Of a stretch of DNA of 64,000 nt, positions 12,466 to 19,560 are shown piece after piece. How positions within the stretch are numbered: position 1 is the stretch's first letter; each line of letters opens with the position of its first letter. The stretch lies in contig OY365818.1 of the NCBI GenBank assembly GCA_959347315.1, forward strand, positions 6,998,805-7,062,804. The letters run 5' to 3'. The position numbers were made by a program, and so were the translations under genes. The DNA comes from Bimastos eiseni (lineage: Eukaryota; Annelida; Clitellata; Crassiclitellata; Lumbricidae). The notes beneath the pieces are model-generated. The model ran no database searches and was not told the origin of the DNA. It was given only the letters and a program-made list of their open reading frames with translations.

Positions 12466-12585
12466 AATGGGTGACGTAGTTGATTCACTTGTGTTTGTTG
12501 CTACTGCTACGTTCAGTCGAAAGACGGAGGAAGCTAAGGCGAGAACTGTCAATGCTCTTAACAATGAATCTGATCGTTTCTGCAT
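1..12585 (-). CDS. giant secreted mucin-like repeat protein, 5' part (runs off left edge)
   Basis: Reading the minus strand from the ATG at 12585-12583, the frame stays open to base 1: 4,195 codons without a stop. It begins MQKRSDSLLRALTVLALA, continues through a short hydrophobic stretch to about residue 25, then a TNTS sequon. This is a typical signal peptide, with A at -3 of the start codon. After about 40 residues the protein becomes 218 tandem 19-residue units with consensus TNPPAVTESVTPIDVTETE. Each unit carries about six Thr/Ser, three Pro and five acidic residues, almost no Lys or Arg, and no Cys. This composition is known from mucin PTS domains and secreted acidic glycoproteins, so dense O-glycosylation is likely. 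Unit variants are mild in this frame (TNLPAV, TNAPAV, TIPPAV, TNPPEV, NPPAMT). No in-frame TAA, TAG or TGA was found in any unit variant. The C-terminus and further exons lie outside the window. The exact function (mucus, adhesive, coat) is unknown. Confidence 0.82.
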   Translation of the reverse strand, partial: MQKRSDSLLRALTVLALASSVFRLNVAVATNTSESTTSPIDPTETESNPPAVTESVTSVDVAETKSNPPAATESVTPIDVTETESNPPAVTESVTPIDITETESNPPAVTESVKPIDVTETETNPPAVTESVTPIDVTETESNPPAVTESVTPIDVTETESNPPAVTESVTPIDVTETETNPPAVTESVTPIDVTETETNPPAVTESVTPINVTETESNLPEVTESVTPIDVTETESNPPAVTETATPIDVTETETNPPAVTESVTPIDVTETESNPPAVTESVTPIDVNETETNLPAVTESVTPIDETETESNPPAVTESVTPNGVTEAETNLPAVTESVTPIDITETETNPPAVTESVTPNDVTETETNPPAVTESVTPMDVTETEPNPSAVTETATPNDVTETETNAPAVTESVTPIDVTETESNPPAMTESVTPIDVTETESNLPKVTESVTPIDVTETESNLPAVTESVTPIDVTETESNPSAVTETATPIDETETETNPPAVTESVTPNDVTETESNPPAVTESVTSIDVTETETTPPAVTESVTPIDVAKTESNPPAVTESVTPIDATETETYAPAVTESVTPIDVTETESNPPAVTESVTPIDVTETESNPPAVTESVTPIDATETETNAQAVTESVTPIDVTETKPNPPAVTESVTPIDVTETETNLPAVTESVTPNDVTETQTIPPEVTESVTPIDVTETKSNPPAVTESVTPIDVTETETNPPAVTESVTPIDVTETESNPPAVTESVTPIDVAETETIPPAVTESETPIDVTETKPNPPAVTESVTPIDVTETETNAPAVTESVTPIDATETETNAQAVTESVTPIDVTETKPNPPAVTESVTPIDVTETETNLPAVTESVTPIDVTETETNLPAVTESVTPIDVTETDSNTPAVTESVTPNDVTETETNPPAVTESVTPNDVTETETNPPAVTESETPIDVTETETNPPAVTESVTPIDVPETETNAQAVTESVTPIDVTETESNPPAVTESVTPIDVTETESNPPAVAESVTPIDVTETETNPPAVTESVTPIDVTETETIPPAVTESETPIDVTETETNPPAVTESVTPIDVTETGTNPPAVTESVTPIDATETGTNPPAVTESVTPIDATETETNAQAVTESVTPIDVTETKPNPPAVTESVTPIDVTETESNPPAMTESVTPIDVTETESNPPAVAESVTPIDVTETETNPPAVTESVTPIDVTETETNPPAVTESVTPIDVTETESNPPAMTESVTPIDVTETESNPPAVAESVTPIDVTETETNPPAVTESVTPIDVTETETIPPAMTESVTPIDVTETESNPPAVAESVTPIDVTETETNPPAVTESVTPIDVTETETIPPAVTESETPIDVTETETNPPAVTESVTPIDVTQTGTNPPAVTESVTPIDVTETESNPPAVTESVTPIDVAETETIPPAVTESETPIDVTETETNPPAVTESVTPIDVTETGTNPPAVTESVTPIDATETETNAQAVTESVTPIDVTETKPNPPAVTESVTPIDVTETETNAPAVTESVTPIDVTETESNPPAETESVTPIDVTETQTIPPEVTESVTPIDVTETKSNPPAVTESVTPIDVTETKSNPQAVTESVTPNDATETETNPPAVTESVTPIDVTETETIPPAVTGSETPIDVTETETNPPAVTESVTPNDVTETETNLPAVTESVTPIDVTETETNPPAVTESVTPNDATKTESNLPAVTESVTPNDVTETQTNPPAVTESVTPIDVTETETNLPAVTESVTPIDVTETDSNTPAVTESVTPNDVTETETNPPAVTESITPNDVTETETNPPAVTESETPIDVTETETNPPAVTESVTPIDVAETETNAQAVTESVTPIDVTETESNPPAVTESVTPIDVTETETYPPAVTESVTPIDVTETESNPPAVTESVTPIDVTETESNPPAVTESVTPIDVTETETIPPAVTESETPIDVTETETNPPAFTESVTPIDATETGTNPPAVTESVTPIDATETETNAQAVTESVTPIDVTETKPNPPAVTESVTPIDVNETETNPPEVTESATPIDVTETETNPPAVTESVTPIDVTETESNPPAMTESVTPIDVTETESNPPAVAESVTPIDVTETETNPPAVTESVTPIDVTETESNPPAMTESVTPIDVTETESNPPAVAESVTPIDVTETETNPPAVTESVTPNDVTETETIPPAVTESETPIDVTETETNPPAVTESVTPIDVTETETNPPAVTESVTPIDVTETQTIPPEVTESVTPIDVTETKSNPPAVTESVTPIDVTETKSNPQAVTESVTPNDATETETNPPAVTESVTPIDVTETETIPPAVTGSETPIDVTETETNPPAVTESVTPNDVTETETNLPAVTESVTPIDVTETETNPPAVTESVTPNDATKTESNLPAVTESVTPNDVTETQTNPPAVTESVTPIDVTETETNLPAVTESVTPIDVTETDSNTPAVTESVTPNDVTETETNPPAVTESITPNDVTETETNPPAVTESETPIDVTETETNPPAVTESVTPIDVAETETNAQAVTESVTPIDVTETESNPPAVTESVTPIDVTETETYPPAVTESVTPIDVTETESNPPAVTESVTPIDVTETESNPPAVTESVTPIDVTETETIPPAVTESETPIDVTETETNPPAFTESVTPIDATETGTNPPAVTESVTPIDATETETNAQAVTESVTPIDVTETKPNPPAVTESVTPIDVNETETNPPEVTESATPIDVTETETNPPAVTESVTPIDVTETESNPPAVTESVTPIDVNETETNPPEVTESATPIDVTETETNPPAVTESVTPIDVTETESNPPAMTESVTPIDVTETETNPPAVTESVTPIDVTETESNPPAMTESVTPIDVTETESNPPAMTESVTPIDVTETETNPPAVTESVTPIDVTETESNPPAMTESVTPIDVTETKPNPPAVTESVTPIDVNETESNPPAMTESVTPIDVTETESNPPAVTESVTPIDVNETETNPPEVTESATPIDVTETETNPPAVTESVTPIDVTETESNPPAMTESVTPIDVTETESNPPAVTESVTPIDVTETETNPPAVTESVTPIDVTETESNPPAMTESVTPIDVTETETNPPAVTESVTPIDVTETESNPPAVTESVTPIDVNETETNPPEVTESATPIDVTETETNPPAVTESVTPIDVTETESNPPAMTESVTPIDVTETETNPPAVTESVTPIDVTETESNPPAMTESVTPIDVTETESNPPAMTESVTPIDVTETKPNPPAVTESVTPIDVTETESNPPAMTESVTPIDVTETETNPPAVTESVTPIDVTETESNPPAMTESVTPIDVTETKPNPPAVTESVTPIDVNETETNPPEVTESATPIDVTETETNPPAVTESVTPIDVTETESNPPAVTESVTPIDVNETETNPPEVTESATPIDVTETETNPPAVTESVTPIDVTETESNPPAMTESVTPIDVTETETNPPAVTESVTPIDVTETESNPPAMTESVTPIDVTETESNPPAVAESVTPIDVTETETNPPAVTESVTPNDVTETETIPPAVTESETPIDVTETETNPPAVTESVTPIDVTETGTNPPAVTESVTPIDATETETNAQAVTESVTPIDVTETKPNPPAVTETVTPIDVNETETNPPEVTESATPIDVTETETNPPAVTESVTPIDVAETETIPPAVTESETPIDVTETETNPPAVTESVTPIDVTKTGTNPPAVTESVTPIDATETETNAQAVTESVTPIDVTETKPNPPAVTESVTPIDVTETETNAPAVTESVTPIDVTETESNPPAVTESATAIGVTETQTIPPEVTESVTPIDVTETKSNLQAVTESVTPNDATEAETNPPAVTESVTPIDVTETETIPPAVTESVTPNDVTEAETNLPAVTESVAPIDVTETETNPPAVTESVTPIDVAKTETIPPAVTESETPIDVTETETNPPAVTESVTPIDVTETGTNPPAVTESVTPIDATETETNAQAVTESVTPIDVTETKPNPPAVTESVTPIDVTETETNAPAVTESVTPIDVTETESNPPAVTESVTPIDVTETQTIPPEVTESVTPIDVTETKSNPPAVTESVTPIDVTETKSNPQAVTESVTPNDATETETNPPAVTESVTPIDVTETETIPPAVTGSETPIDVTETETNPPAVTESVTPNDVTEAETNLPAVTESVTPIDVTETETNPPAVT
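4282..7927. repeat. higher-order duplication of 28 units (1,594 bp), 2,052-bp offset
   Basis: Bases 4282-5875 and 6334-7927 appear identical, offset by 2,052 bp (36 x 57). They share rare variants such as GTGAATGC, GGATATGTC and GTATTTGAATC. Looser higher-order copies exist at other multiples of 57: offset 741 bp (13 units) between about 500 and 1,240, 5,415 bp (95 units) between 161 and 5576, and 456-627 bp spacings of the CCGGCGG unit between 2.3 and 4.4 kb. This points to recent block duplication by unequal exchange. Confidence 0.88.
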
Positions 12586-13525
12586 TTTCCTTCTTTCCGT
12601 GAATTCGAGTTTTTGTTCGAATATTGTTTATCTCCTTGTACTAAATACAACTTTTTTGCATCAGCTTCTTTATGAAGGACCACTCAAAGCATTTCATTTC
12701 TAGCTTGCTGGAAAATCAGTTTATTTTGCATTTGCGAGTCATCTGTTACAATACACATATAGTTTTCGGTCAGTTGAACAAAAATTTCAAGTCATACTTG
12801 GAATTATTTTGAATACCCTACTCATTTATCACAACAACCTTAACAAGGTTGTTAATCTATTAAATGCATTTGTACTTAGATTTCTTTGGCATTAGATGCA
12901 GTACTACTTTAAATTTATGGAAATTAGGACTCAGATGCAGTTTCAATATCATATGTCTTAAGTCAAATTGTGTGTCATAAGTTTTAGATTATTACACAGT
13001 AGACGCTAGTTTGCTTGAACATTAGACCTACCGTTGTAGGAGGCAGGGTGGATAGGCATAATTATTCTGTACTCTAGAGTTAAGGATTCCTGAAGGCTCC
13101 GTAGACTCTAGAATTCGACATACCTAAGTACAAGGGTGGCGGGCAGGTTGGATTCTAGCAGAAATTTTTGCTCTAGACCAGAGTCAGAGATACCTGGGGG
13201 CACAATGGACTCTATACTGCAATTAAATTCATCACTATCATTCCACGCAATGAAGGGAGGCAAGAATTTAAGAGAATGCCATATGAGAACCGTTTAATAA
13301 TTTCAAAAGTAGGTTTACAAACATTAATTTTGTTTAACTTTATTGACCATTTGGTCAATGCTCTTATTATCGTTCGAGAAGTAATCAACAACAACGCATC
13401 TAGCAACACACCCTTGTGTTGTCTTGAGCAGATTGCACAGATCCACAACAATCTGTAACCAAACTATTCTGGGAATTAGAATATAACTCATTTCAGGGGC
13501 AGTCTTGATGAATAGACAGTGAGCT
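12586..13525. other. 5' flank of the mucin-like gene, no gene seen
   Basis: Directly upstream of the minus-strand start the sequence is purine-rich on the coding strand (GGAAAGAAGGAAA before ATG), which argues for a 5' UTR rather than a splice acceptor. A clear TATA box could not be fixed. The rest is AT-rich unique-looking sequence. Short opposite-strand ORFs at 13212-13458 lack domain features and are not called. Confidence 0.4.
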
Positions 13526-14473
13526 TATTTTAAGCACAAACTTCTCGGAATCTCTAAGTCTTCAGTCACTCTTTCGTGGTTCTGTATCGATAATCCGAAG
13601 GTTCGATAGTCCGAAGTTCGATAGTCCGAAGGTTCAATAGTCCGAAGGTTCGATAGTCCGAGGATTCGATAATCCGAAGAAAAGTTTCTGGTCCGAAGGT
13701 TCGATAGTTCGAAGGGTCGATAGTCCTAAGGTTCGATAGTCCGAAGGTGCTGCTGCTAGTTAAGATCTTCTCATCATCACCGCTTCCATTTAAACGAGGT
13801 AAATGTGTATTTTAGCGTATTGTTGTCTTGTGGTATTTTACAAAAAATCAAATAGCATATTTTATTAGTATGAACATTACTGCAGGTAACGTACTCAAGA
13901 AAAACGCAGAACCATCTCAAAACAGCTTAATTTACTGATTCAATCCAGCTACTACTTAAGAATAGGATCCCTTTCATCTATCCAGTTTCCATTTAGGTAT
14001 ATTTCTTCTAATCAATCGAGTTTTTGCATACACAGCCTTTCTATTCATCGATTACACTGGAAATCAATCCAGCGTCTACTTAAGCACGATATTTCCAACG
14101 ATCCAGCTTCCATTTTAGCATTATTTCTTTCGTCAACCCAATTACTACTTTTGCAATCATTTATTCGCCACTCAAAGTAGGAAAATTATCATTCATTAGG
14201 CCTACTCCAACTTCTATTTCAACAAGCTTCATTTTCATCCATATATATTGGTTGGAAATGCGCCATAGACATTCTCGTAGTAGCAACTGAAAGAATGAAT
14301 ACCCAATCGATGTCGGAGTATAGAATCTTCGGAGAAGCGAACCTTCGGACTATCGAACCTTAGGCACACTCGAGCTTACACTAATCTTTGGACTATCGAA
14401 CCTTTGGATTATCGAACGGACCCTATTTTAAACATAAATTTCTCGGAATCCCTAAGTCTTCAGTCACTCTTTC
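13526..14473. mobile_element. foldback-like element with tandem-repeat inverted arms and 50-bp flanking direct repeats
   Basis: About ten 15-16-bp units of the type GGTTCGATAGTCCGAA lie at 13586-13749. Inverted copies (TTCGGACTATCGAACC) lie at 14331-14417. The middle (13750-14330) has its own degenerate repeat around AATCCAGC and TACTTAAG. Outside the arms a roughly 50-bp segment containing TCGGAATC and AAGTCTTCAGTCACTCTTTC is directly repeated (13526-13575 and 14424-14473). Inverted arms made of about 15-bp tandem units are known from sea urchin TU foldback transposons. Assignment to that group is inference. Confidence 0.55.
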
Positions 14474-15013
14474 ATTTGGCATGAAATCATGAAAAATACA
14501 TCGGGTGTAGTCGTTGTCGCTTCCCGCCTTTTTAAAGCTTATTGTCAAGTTCCTGAGGGATCCTATGTACCTCAGAGCAGAAAGTATTATTAATAATAAT
14601 ATATATTTATTAATTTCAAATAAACAAGAACGCTGATAGATTACATGATATGCTAATTTAGATATAGTTTAACACTGGTCTTATTTAATTGTGTGGCTGT
14701 CCAACTGTTCAATTAGAAGTCGCCCCTAGGAATCTGAAGGCTGAGTTAGGATTATAGGTTCTGAATATCGATCCCGGGTACATGTGATCTTAGTGCCAGC
14801 GTGTTGACATTCAACTATTGCGCTTGCTGCCAATTTGAGGTCAAAATTTTGCAGATTCTCACCAATTTAACATAACGTGATGATCATTTGGTCTGTATCT
14901 GCTATCATAATGCCGAGCATATATCGAGGATCTTTTGCCTTCGATTTAGTTAATCCATAATCCATATCTATCGAGATTCTAAGTAATAGCATAGTTGCAA
15001 AACATTCACTTAC
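14474..15013. other. intergenic, AT-rich
   Basis: Contains a short (TAA/TTA) run near 14587-14615. No coding potential or RNA gene is visible. Confidence 0.4.
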
Positions 15014-15184
15014 CTCTGGGCGCTATGCTGTCTGCTGCTTCAGGTTCGACAAGCCGTTCGAGTACACTGTTACTAATCGACTGCAGTAGGATAGCAAGCG
15101 CCTTACTGAAAGGCGACCAAGTGTAACCTCTACTCAAGTAGCAACTTTTGAACCCATGCTTCAGGACTTGGCCAACTTCATAGG
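15014..15184 (-). CDS. orphan coding exon of an unrecognised gene
   Basis: On the minus strand an acceptor ending ATATACAG precedes 15184 and a strong donor GTAAGTGAAT follows 15014. Between them lie 171 bp open in one frame, beginning YEVGQVLKHGFKSCYLSRGY and ending EAADSIAPR. Both borders are phase 1, a symmetric 1-1 exon. No domain is recognised and no partner exons were found in the flanks. The mucin-like start codon 2.4 kb downstream has its own signal peptide, so joining the two is not required. It could be a chance ORF, but the good splice sites make a real exon plausible. Confidence 0.35.
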
Positions 15185-17680
15185 CTGTATATTGCAATAA
15201 TTATTGCTAGCATTCACTTGTATTTACATGTAAGTTGGGCGTTGGTTTCTTCCGATTTAGGCGGATAAGCTTCGATAAACAAATAAATTAAGTTTCGATT
15301 GTCTTAGTCAGGGTCATAATACGCACTCCATCATGGGCTATGAGCTGCTCAAACATTGTCAGAGCGCGGCAATCGCCAGTTAGAAGTCACGTCAAGTTGC
15401 ACTTGGGCTTAAAAGTAACAGGCAAATAATAATTTAGTGGTGCTTAGAAATCGGGCTGGGACAGTGTCGGCTCTACAGAGCGTGGGGTGAGAAGGGGCCA
15501 GTGCCCCACCGACTGAGTCAGTAGTCCCACTCGGTTGGAGGCTCAATATGAAACACACACTACACTAATATTTTCAATATAAAACAAGCACTACACTAAA
15601 GTTTCAATAGGAATACCGCACGTGGTTTGACACTTCTATCTAATTATGATGCACTCTCTGATTAGTTAGGATTGAATCTGCTGAACGCAGAGATGGTGAG
15701 TAGGCAAACGCCTAATGGAGAAACAGTCAATGATGAGTAAGCATTTTGAAGAAAGATAAGTCATAATTTTTAAATTGAGAATTAAATTACGTAGACGGTG
15801 GCTTAGAGCATTAAGCTTCTGGGAAATAAACCTCGATTAAACCCGTGATCAATATCCTATAGTAGGCGATACAATTTGAACAGCGTAAGCAATTCAGCCG
15901 TTCACGTCATTTATAATAGGCTATAATTATACGCCCTATATTATACACGTAACTGTATCGTAAATAACTGGATCGTATTGGGTCCATAAAAAAAATAAGG
16001 AGAGGGCAGAGATCATCCAGTCGGTCGCTATAATTATTATGAGAACATTAAACAATACACACCCCATGCTTGGGCGGAGGAAAATGGGAATAAGATGGTG
16101 AGCGGTAACTCTTTGGTGTGGTCCACTTGCATTTACTGAGCACCTCGGTTTCCCTTCTCACAGAGTGATTTCGAACTGCAGAACATGGGCTGGTCCATAA
16201 GGAGTGTACATTCAATGCAATAAACTAAAAGTTAACGGCTTTAATAAAGTGTGTGTAATAACATTTCTAAATATTGCTAACGACTGAAAAGCACTGTAGG
16301 CGCCCACTATAATATCAAATATAATTTCAATAAAGGCCTACTGTAGACTTACATATTTGATTGTATGCTTACATGTAGGCCTATGAATGCATGTTTTAAC
16401 GCATGATATCCGTGTTTATACGTAGACCTATTATTATTGTTATTATTATTATTATTAATATTATTGTTAGTAAACAATCTTTAATGACTATACAAATATT
16501 ATTATCATTATGATTATGATAATAATTACTATATTTGATTTATTATTATTATTACTATTATTATTATTATCATTTAGTAGAAGGTTTTATTGTTGCGGTG
16601 TCAAGCACACCAATGCCAACCGATGGTGTACCAAATTCCAACCCGATTGCCTGGCAAACGTCTAGAATATCAAACCGCTAAGACCCTTGACTTTGAAGCC
16701 ATAATGATTTAGTCCATAACGCATTGCGAATCTCTAAATTCTTCAGCGGCACCACTCAACAGCCGCGTTAGGCAGACCAGCTTATAAATATATATATATA
16801 TGTATATATATATGTACATTTTTTGACTGAGCCTATGTGAATTAACTATCAGTACCCGTTACTTATCATACATTATTTGCAGAAGAAACCTCGAGATTAC
16901 AATACAGCAGGCCTTCTGATTGGTGTGCGCTGTGAGAGGTGCCTTATAAATTTACAGATAGGCCTACAATACGAAAAAGTTACAATACAATATTATGCGA
17001 TATTGCCTACAGTTACATAGCAGCTTTTTTTAATGTGCTTTCAATTTCAAACACAGAGGCGCAGCTAGGGTATTTTGCACCCAGGAACAAACAACAGAAT
17101 CGGCGCCCCCTTTCCAATTTGTTTCACATATTTTCAAATATATCTAAAGGTCATTATATTTTGTGCATGACTGTCATAGATAGTCTACAAATAATTAATT
17201 TTTATTGATTTAACTGTCGCAACTTGTTCAATAAGGTTATCAAAATTTGTTTTTTACAATGTTTCTAGTTCGATACTGAGAAGAACAAGATTGCTGAGAC
17301 AAAATATATAGTAATCATAGTACCTGTTTTTTTTATTTTTCATATATAAGCTAAAATAGCCAATATTATCAAAATTGTATAGTTAATTTATTTTTATGCT
17401 ATGTTAAATGACGTTTAAGTAGAGACCTATTCTTTTAAATCTTTTGCATTTAAAAAATTTTAGCAGTAAATATTATTGAATGCTAATAGGCAACAATACT
17501 GTTTAAGAAAATCTTGCAATCTATGAAGGAAATCACTATACCAAGTGTGTGTACATATATCGAACCCATTACATGCTATTTTTAGTACATGAAGGAAACC
17601 ATTGTTCATTCCACCAACGGTCGGTGTGCTCGTTGTACATAGACCTACCTGAGTTGGCAGATAGATGCATGTGGAGCAGA
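15185..17680. other. intergenic with repeat debris
   Basis: Includes a MITE-like fragment near 15466-15545 (GGGCCAGTGCCCCACC, also seen near 34.1 kb), a (TTA)n microsatellite at 16430-16575, a TATATG dinucleotide run near 16785-16815, and a fragment starting CAGAGGCGCAGCTAGGG at about 17055 that resembles the left end of a hAT-type MITE. No gene seen. Confidence 0.45.
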
Positions 17681-17689
17681 AATCTTAAA

Positions 17690-17765
17690 ACAAGCTCTGT
17701 CCTTACGACGATTTGAATCCCTGACTTGACAGTCCGACACTCTAGTACTAGTCATACCTCCAGAT
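17690..17765 (-). mobile_element. tRNA-like SINE head (degenerate)
   Basis: On the minus strand ACTAGAGTGTCGGACTGTC followed by GGGATTCAAATC resembles a tRNA A-box/anticodon region and B-box. Pairing is poor, so it is not a functional tRNA. A tRNA-derived SINE or pseudogene is the best guess. Confidence 0.3.
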
Positions 17766-19214
17766 CATTTCCCTTACATTGCTGGTTCCAGAGCATATGA
17801 TATTAAGGAGGAGAAATCTTCTGCGGTCAAAAGTTTCGCTGCAATACAATCGAAAATGTTGCTTCTACGGTCAAACACACAACGTGGTAAACAAAATTAA
17901 TAATGCTTGACGACCTATGCAAACTGTTAAAAACACCTTAAAAATTTAATATGCGCCGTGGGTATCAGTTAAGGTCAGGGTGGGGATTGTGAGGGTCGGT
18001 TAGGTTCAGGCGCTGTGGGTCGCTTAGGGTCAGGGTAAGGTCTAGTGTCGTTTTTTATACAAATATGAAAAACTTTCGGCCGTAGAAGTTATTTTTCTGT
18101 GCCTTGAGAGGCCGAAATTTTGGTCGCAGAAACTCCACGCCATTGAAAAACATAGCAATACATAAACTGCAATTATTGGCATGAGCTCTCGTTGACCTGT
18201 AGGCCTAAGTCGTTTCAAACGAGCATTAATTATTCTATTCATAATAGAGAGATTCACGTTTCAGTTGGTGTGTGAATCATCGTCTTATATCGATGGCCAT
18301 TGGACAACATGAAATTTTCATTCTTCTTATCAACGAATCGTTCAACGCTTTTAAGTTCGAGCTGGTGATGGCAAGATAAAACATCCATCTTTTAAACATT
18401 TCTTGGATGAATTGCTTCATTCACAGACTCAAATCGAAGATCTCGAACGAATTGAGAGCTTTTGTATCAAGTCATTATACGACAACACCGAGTAATTAAG
18501 TCTGAGGAGATTGTGTTTGACAATAGGTTGTGTCTGCTGTTCTCAATTGTTCTGCGTCCGAGTTGCAGTGAGAGAACCGTCACCAACACGGAGAGATGGT
18601 AACATTGACTATAATTTGTTTACTCGCTCTTATTGTAAGGACGCATGCGGCGAATGGTTTGAACTTGTTTCTTCTAGGTTAGGAAATTTTGAGGATAATC
18701 TGGGCATAATACATATGCTTTCATTGTGTACAGCATGTATACAATACAATACATGTAGTGTATACATGTATACAATATATGTATACAATACATGTATAAA
18801 GGAATGTATGTCTATGTGCGTAATTATTTGCATAAATGGGTGCATGTGTATTTATCTATGCATTTAAGTGTGTACACTACTCGTAAGCTAAGCGCAGGGC
18901 ATCGGTTTATTCGCGAGCGCTGGTCGAGGTCATAATTAAACGGTCGCTATTATAAATAGCCTACGTTTATATTGATATATTTAACCTGAATGCTGCGAAC
19001 TTTGATCTGGTCCCGATACGTTCTACACAGCGCTATAAGAATTGAATTATTTACACTGTAAATGTACGCGTAAATGTAGCAGGCTGGTTGATTTCCTAGG
19101 GCCACTGGACGGTGGTAGGTGTAGGCGCTACTGCCCGAGTGTATACTTTCCTATTTGTGAATCTGACACAAAGACGTATGAAAGTGCGTGTCACATGCTA
19201 AGATCTGCATGCAC
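17766..19214. other. intergenic
   Basis: Contains a G-rich stretch with GGTTAGG/GGGTCAGGG words (17960-18045), a short repeat of TGTATACAATACATG (18735-18800) and, at 18880-18960, a minus-strand copy of the LINE 3'-end family containing AGCGCTCGCGAATAA. Short ORFs here show no domain signal. Confidence 0.4.
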
Positions 19215-19560
19215 GTGAGTAACAGACATTAACTTCAGTACCAGACATAAACTTCAGTACCAGACATAATTCTTAGTGCCAGACATAAACTTCAGAACCA
19301 CTGTACCAGACATAAACTTCTGTGCCAGACACAAACTTCAGTAGGGCCCATTAGCCATTAACTTCAGTACCAGACATAAACTTCAGTACCAGACATAAAC
19401 TTCAGTACCAGACATAAACTTCAGTACCAGACATGGACGTGAGTACCAGACATAAACTTTAGTACCGGACATAAACTTTAGTACCAGACATAAACTTTGG
19501 TACCAGAGTAACCAGACATAAATTTCAGTGCCGGACTGTAGCGTGGGTACCAGACATCGA
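19215..19560. repeat. 19-bp minisatellite (AGTACCAGACATAAACTTC)
   Basis: About 15 imperfect copies of the 19-bp unit, with local expansions such as ACCACTGTACC. Related words recur to about 19690. The minus-strand open frame over it (KFMSGTEVYVW repeats) is a by-product of a repeat that rarely makes stops. Confidence 0.9.

Noticed and set aside
41..12703. Plus-strand ORFs of 2,789 and 1,427 codons (MGVTDSVTAGG repeats) as genes
   Set aside because: They are broken by TGA at 8408. Their 3' end is simply the antisense of the minus-strand signal peptide, and they have no plausible start context or signal. The minus frame is open throughout and begins with a signal peptide.
13212..13458. Overlapping small ORFs as a gene upstream of the mucin-like gene
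   Set aside because: No signal, domain or splice support, and both strands are open by chance.
17960..18045. Interstitial telomere repeat
   Set aside because: Words such as GGTTAGG and GGGTCAGGG are scattered and irregular, not a TTAGGG array.
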